Below, one piece after another: positions 4,595-5,059 of a stretch of DNA of 5,059 bases. Each line of letters begins with the position of its first letter. The stretch's first letter is position 1. Both the position numbers and the translations under genes were made by a program. Origin of the DNA: Prevotellaceae bacterium (GTDB lineage Bacteria; Bacteroidota; Bacteroidia; Bacteroidales; Bacteroidaceae); contig JAJPYW010000001.1 in the NCBI GenBank assembly GCA_021204715.1, positions 1-5,059 of the forward strand, given 5' to 3'. Below the pieces are notes generated by a model that had not been told where the DNA came from, ran no database searches, and saw nothing but the letters and a program-made list of their open reading frames with translations.

Positions 4595-5059
4595 TCAGCA
4601 CCTGAAGCAGTGCTTGACGAACTTCCATATCTCGTGGTTGCGGTACACGAAGAGCCGCTGCAGATGGTAGTTCCAGAAGAAGGCCACCAACACGGCCACG
4701 ATAATCTTGGCAAGGATGAACACGTCGTTCACGTAATAGCCCAACAAACCGTTCACCCACTTCATGCTGCGCAGCCATTCAGTCAGGAAGTACGTGCCCC
4801 ACGTGTTCAGCAAGATGCTGCATCCCCATACGATGAAATACTTGATGGCCACGTAGCGCTTCTTGCAGTTGCCCCCCGCGTGGAACACCCATCCGTAGTT
4901 CACCACACAGTTCAGCGCGCCGCCCGCCACCGAGCCGGTGAAGGTGGCATAAAGGTAGTAAATGCCCACAAGCTTGGCCAGCGCGACCGTCACCACGAAG
5001 TCCGTGAGTGTCGCTAATTGCGCCGATACCTGGGCTTTTATAAAGGTCCACAGCGCATG
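4595..5059 (-). CDS. GtrA family membrane protein (5' end beyond the window)
   Basis: The frame is open to the right edge, giving 154 visible residues that begin HALWTFIKAQVSAQLATLTD and end KFVKHCFRC. This opening is the typical N-terminus of Bacteroidales GtrA proteins, so only a few residues should be missing; an internal GTG at 4996 would cut off the first membrane segment and is unlikely to be the start. Four membrane segments are visible (about 12-34, 37-57, 76-97 and 117-138 of the visible part). The family mark WNYHLQRLFVYR closes the last one. GtrA proteins are small four-helix inner-membrane proteins thought to move polyprenyl-linked sugars or to assist glycan modification; direct biochemistry is scarce. 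Here the gene heads a lipid operon with CDP-alcohol and AUR1-like enzymes, so a role in moving a lipid or head-group donor across the membrane is a reasonable but untested guess. Confidence 0.87.
   Translation of the reverse strand, partial: HALWTFIKAQVSAQLATLTDFVVTVALAKLVGIYYLYATFTGSVAGGALNCVVNYGWVFHAGGNCKKRYVAIKYFIVWGCSILLNTWGTYFLTEWLRSMKWVNGLLGYYVNDVFILAKIIVAVLVAFFWNYHLQRLFVYRNHEIWKFVKHCFRC

Noticed and set aside
4595..4996. GTG at 4996 as the start of the GtrA-type protein
   Set aside because: The frame continues upstream with the family-typical FIKAQVSAQLATLTD, so the true start must lie beyond the right edge.

Overview
The window reads as a stretch of chromosome from a Bacteroidales bacterium (Bacteroidetes), probably one with fairly GC-rich coding sequence. 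Three things point there: the best promoters fit the Bacteroidetes pattern (TTTG, about 19-21 bp, TAnnTTTG); start codons are preceded by A-rich leaders rather than clear Shine-Dalgarno sites; and the protein set is typical of gut Bacteroidales (MetY, a PAP2/AUR1-like lipid synthase, a CDP-alcohol phosphotransferase and GtrA). Genus cannot be fixed from the sequence alone.

Layout, left to right. (1) 1-260, minus: the N-terminal part of a nitroreductase-family flavoprotein, cut by the left edge. (2) 261-481: a short intergenic region almost filled by four 46-bp tandem units, one of which forms a perfect 13-bp hairpin suited to ending the metY transcript. (3) 482-1768, minus: metY, O-acetylhomoserine sulfhydrylase. 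(4) 1769-1961: a divergent control region with back-to-back promoters for metY and an Lrp/AsnC-family regulator, a small dyad between the two -33 boxes, an A-rich 12-bp triplicate in the metY leader, and an Lrp-like 15-mer on the regulator's start codon. (5) 1962-2432, plus: the Lrp/AsnC regulator. (6) 2433-2931: a 499-bp gap between convergent genes with no credible gene. It holds two further repeat arrays with 22-23-bp period, one of them built of nested palindromes. (7) 2932-5059, minus: a three-gene lipid operon read from the right edge: a GtrA-type membrane protein (5' end off the window), a CDP-alcohol phosphotransferase, and a PAP2/AUR1-type synthase that overlaps it by ATGA.

How the genes fit together. 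MetY makes homocysteine for methionine synthesis, and the divergent Lrp-type protein is the obvious candidate to control it and itself. The right-hand operon resembles the inositol-lipid clusters of gut Bacteroidetes. In that reading the CDP-alcohol enzyme makes phosphatidylinositol phosphate and the AUR1-like enzyme moves the inositol-phosphate head group to ceramide. The inositol-phosphate synthase and the lipid phosphatase would be expected beyond the right edge.

No defence system, CRISPR array, insertion sequence, tRNA or rRNA was seen. The least explained signal is that all three intergenic arrays share a 22-23-bp (or 46-bp) period with internal dyads although their sequences differ.
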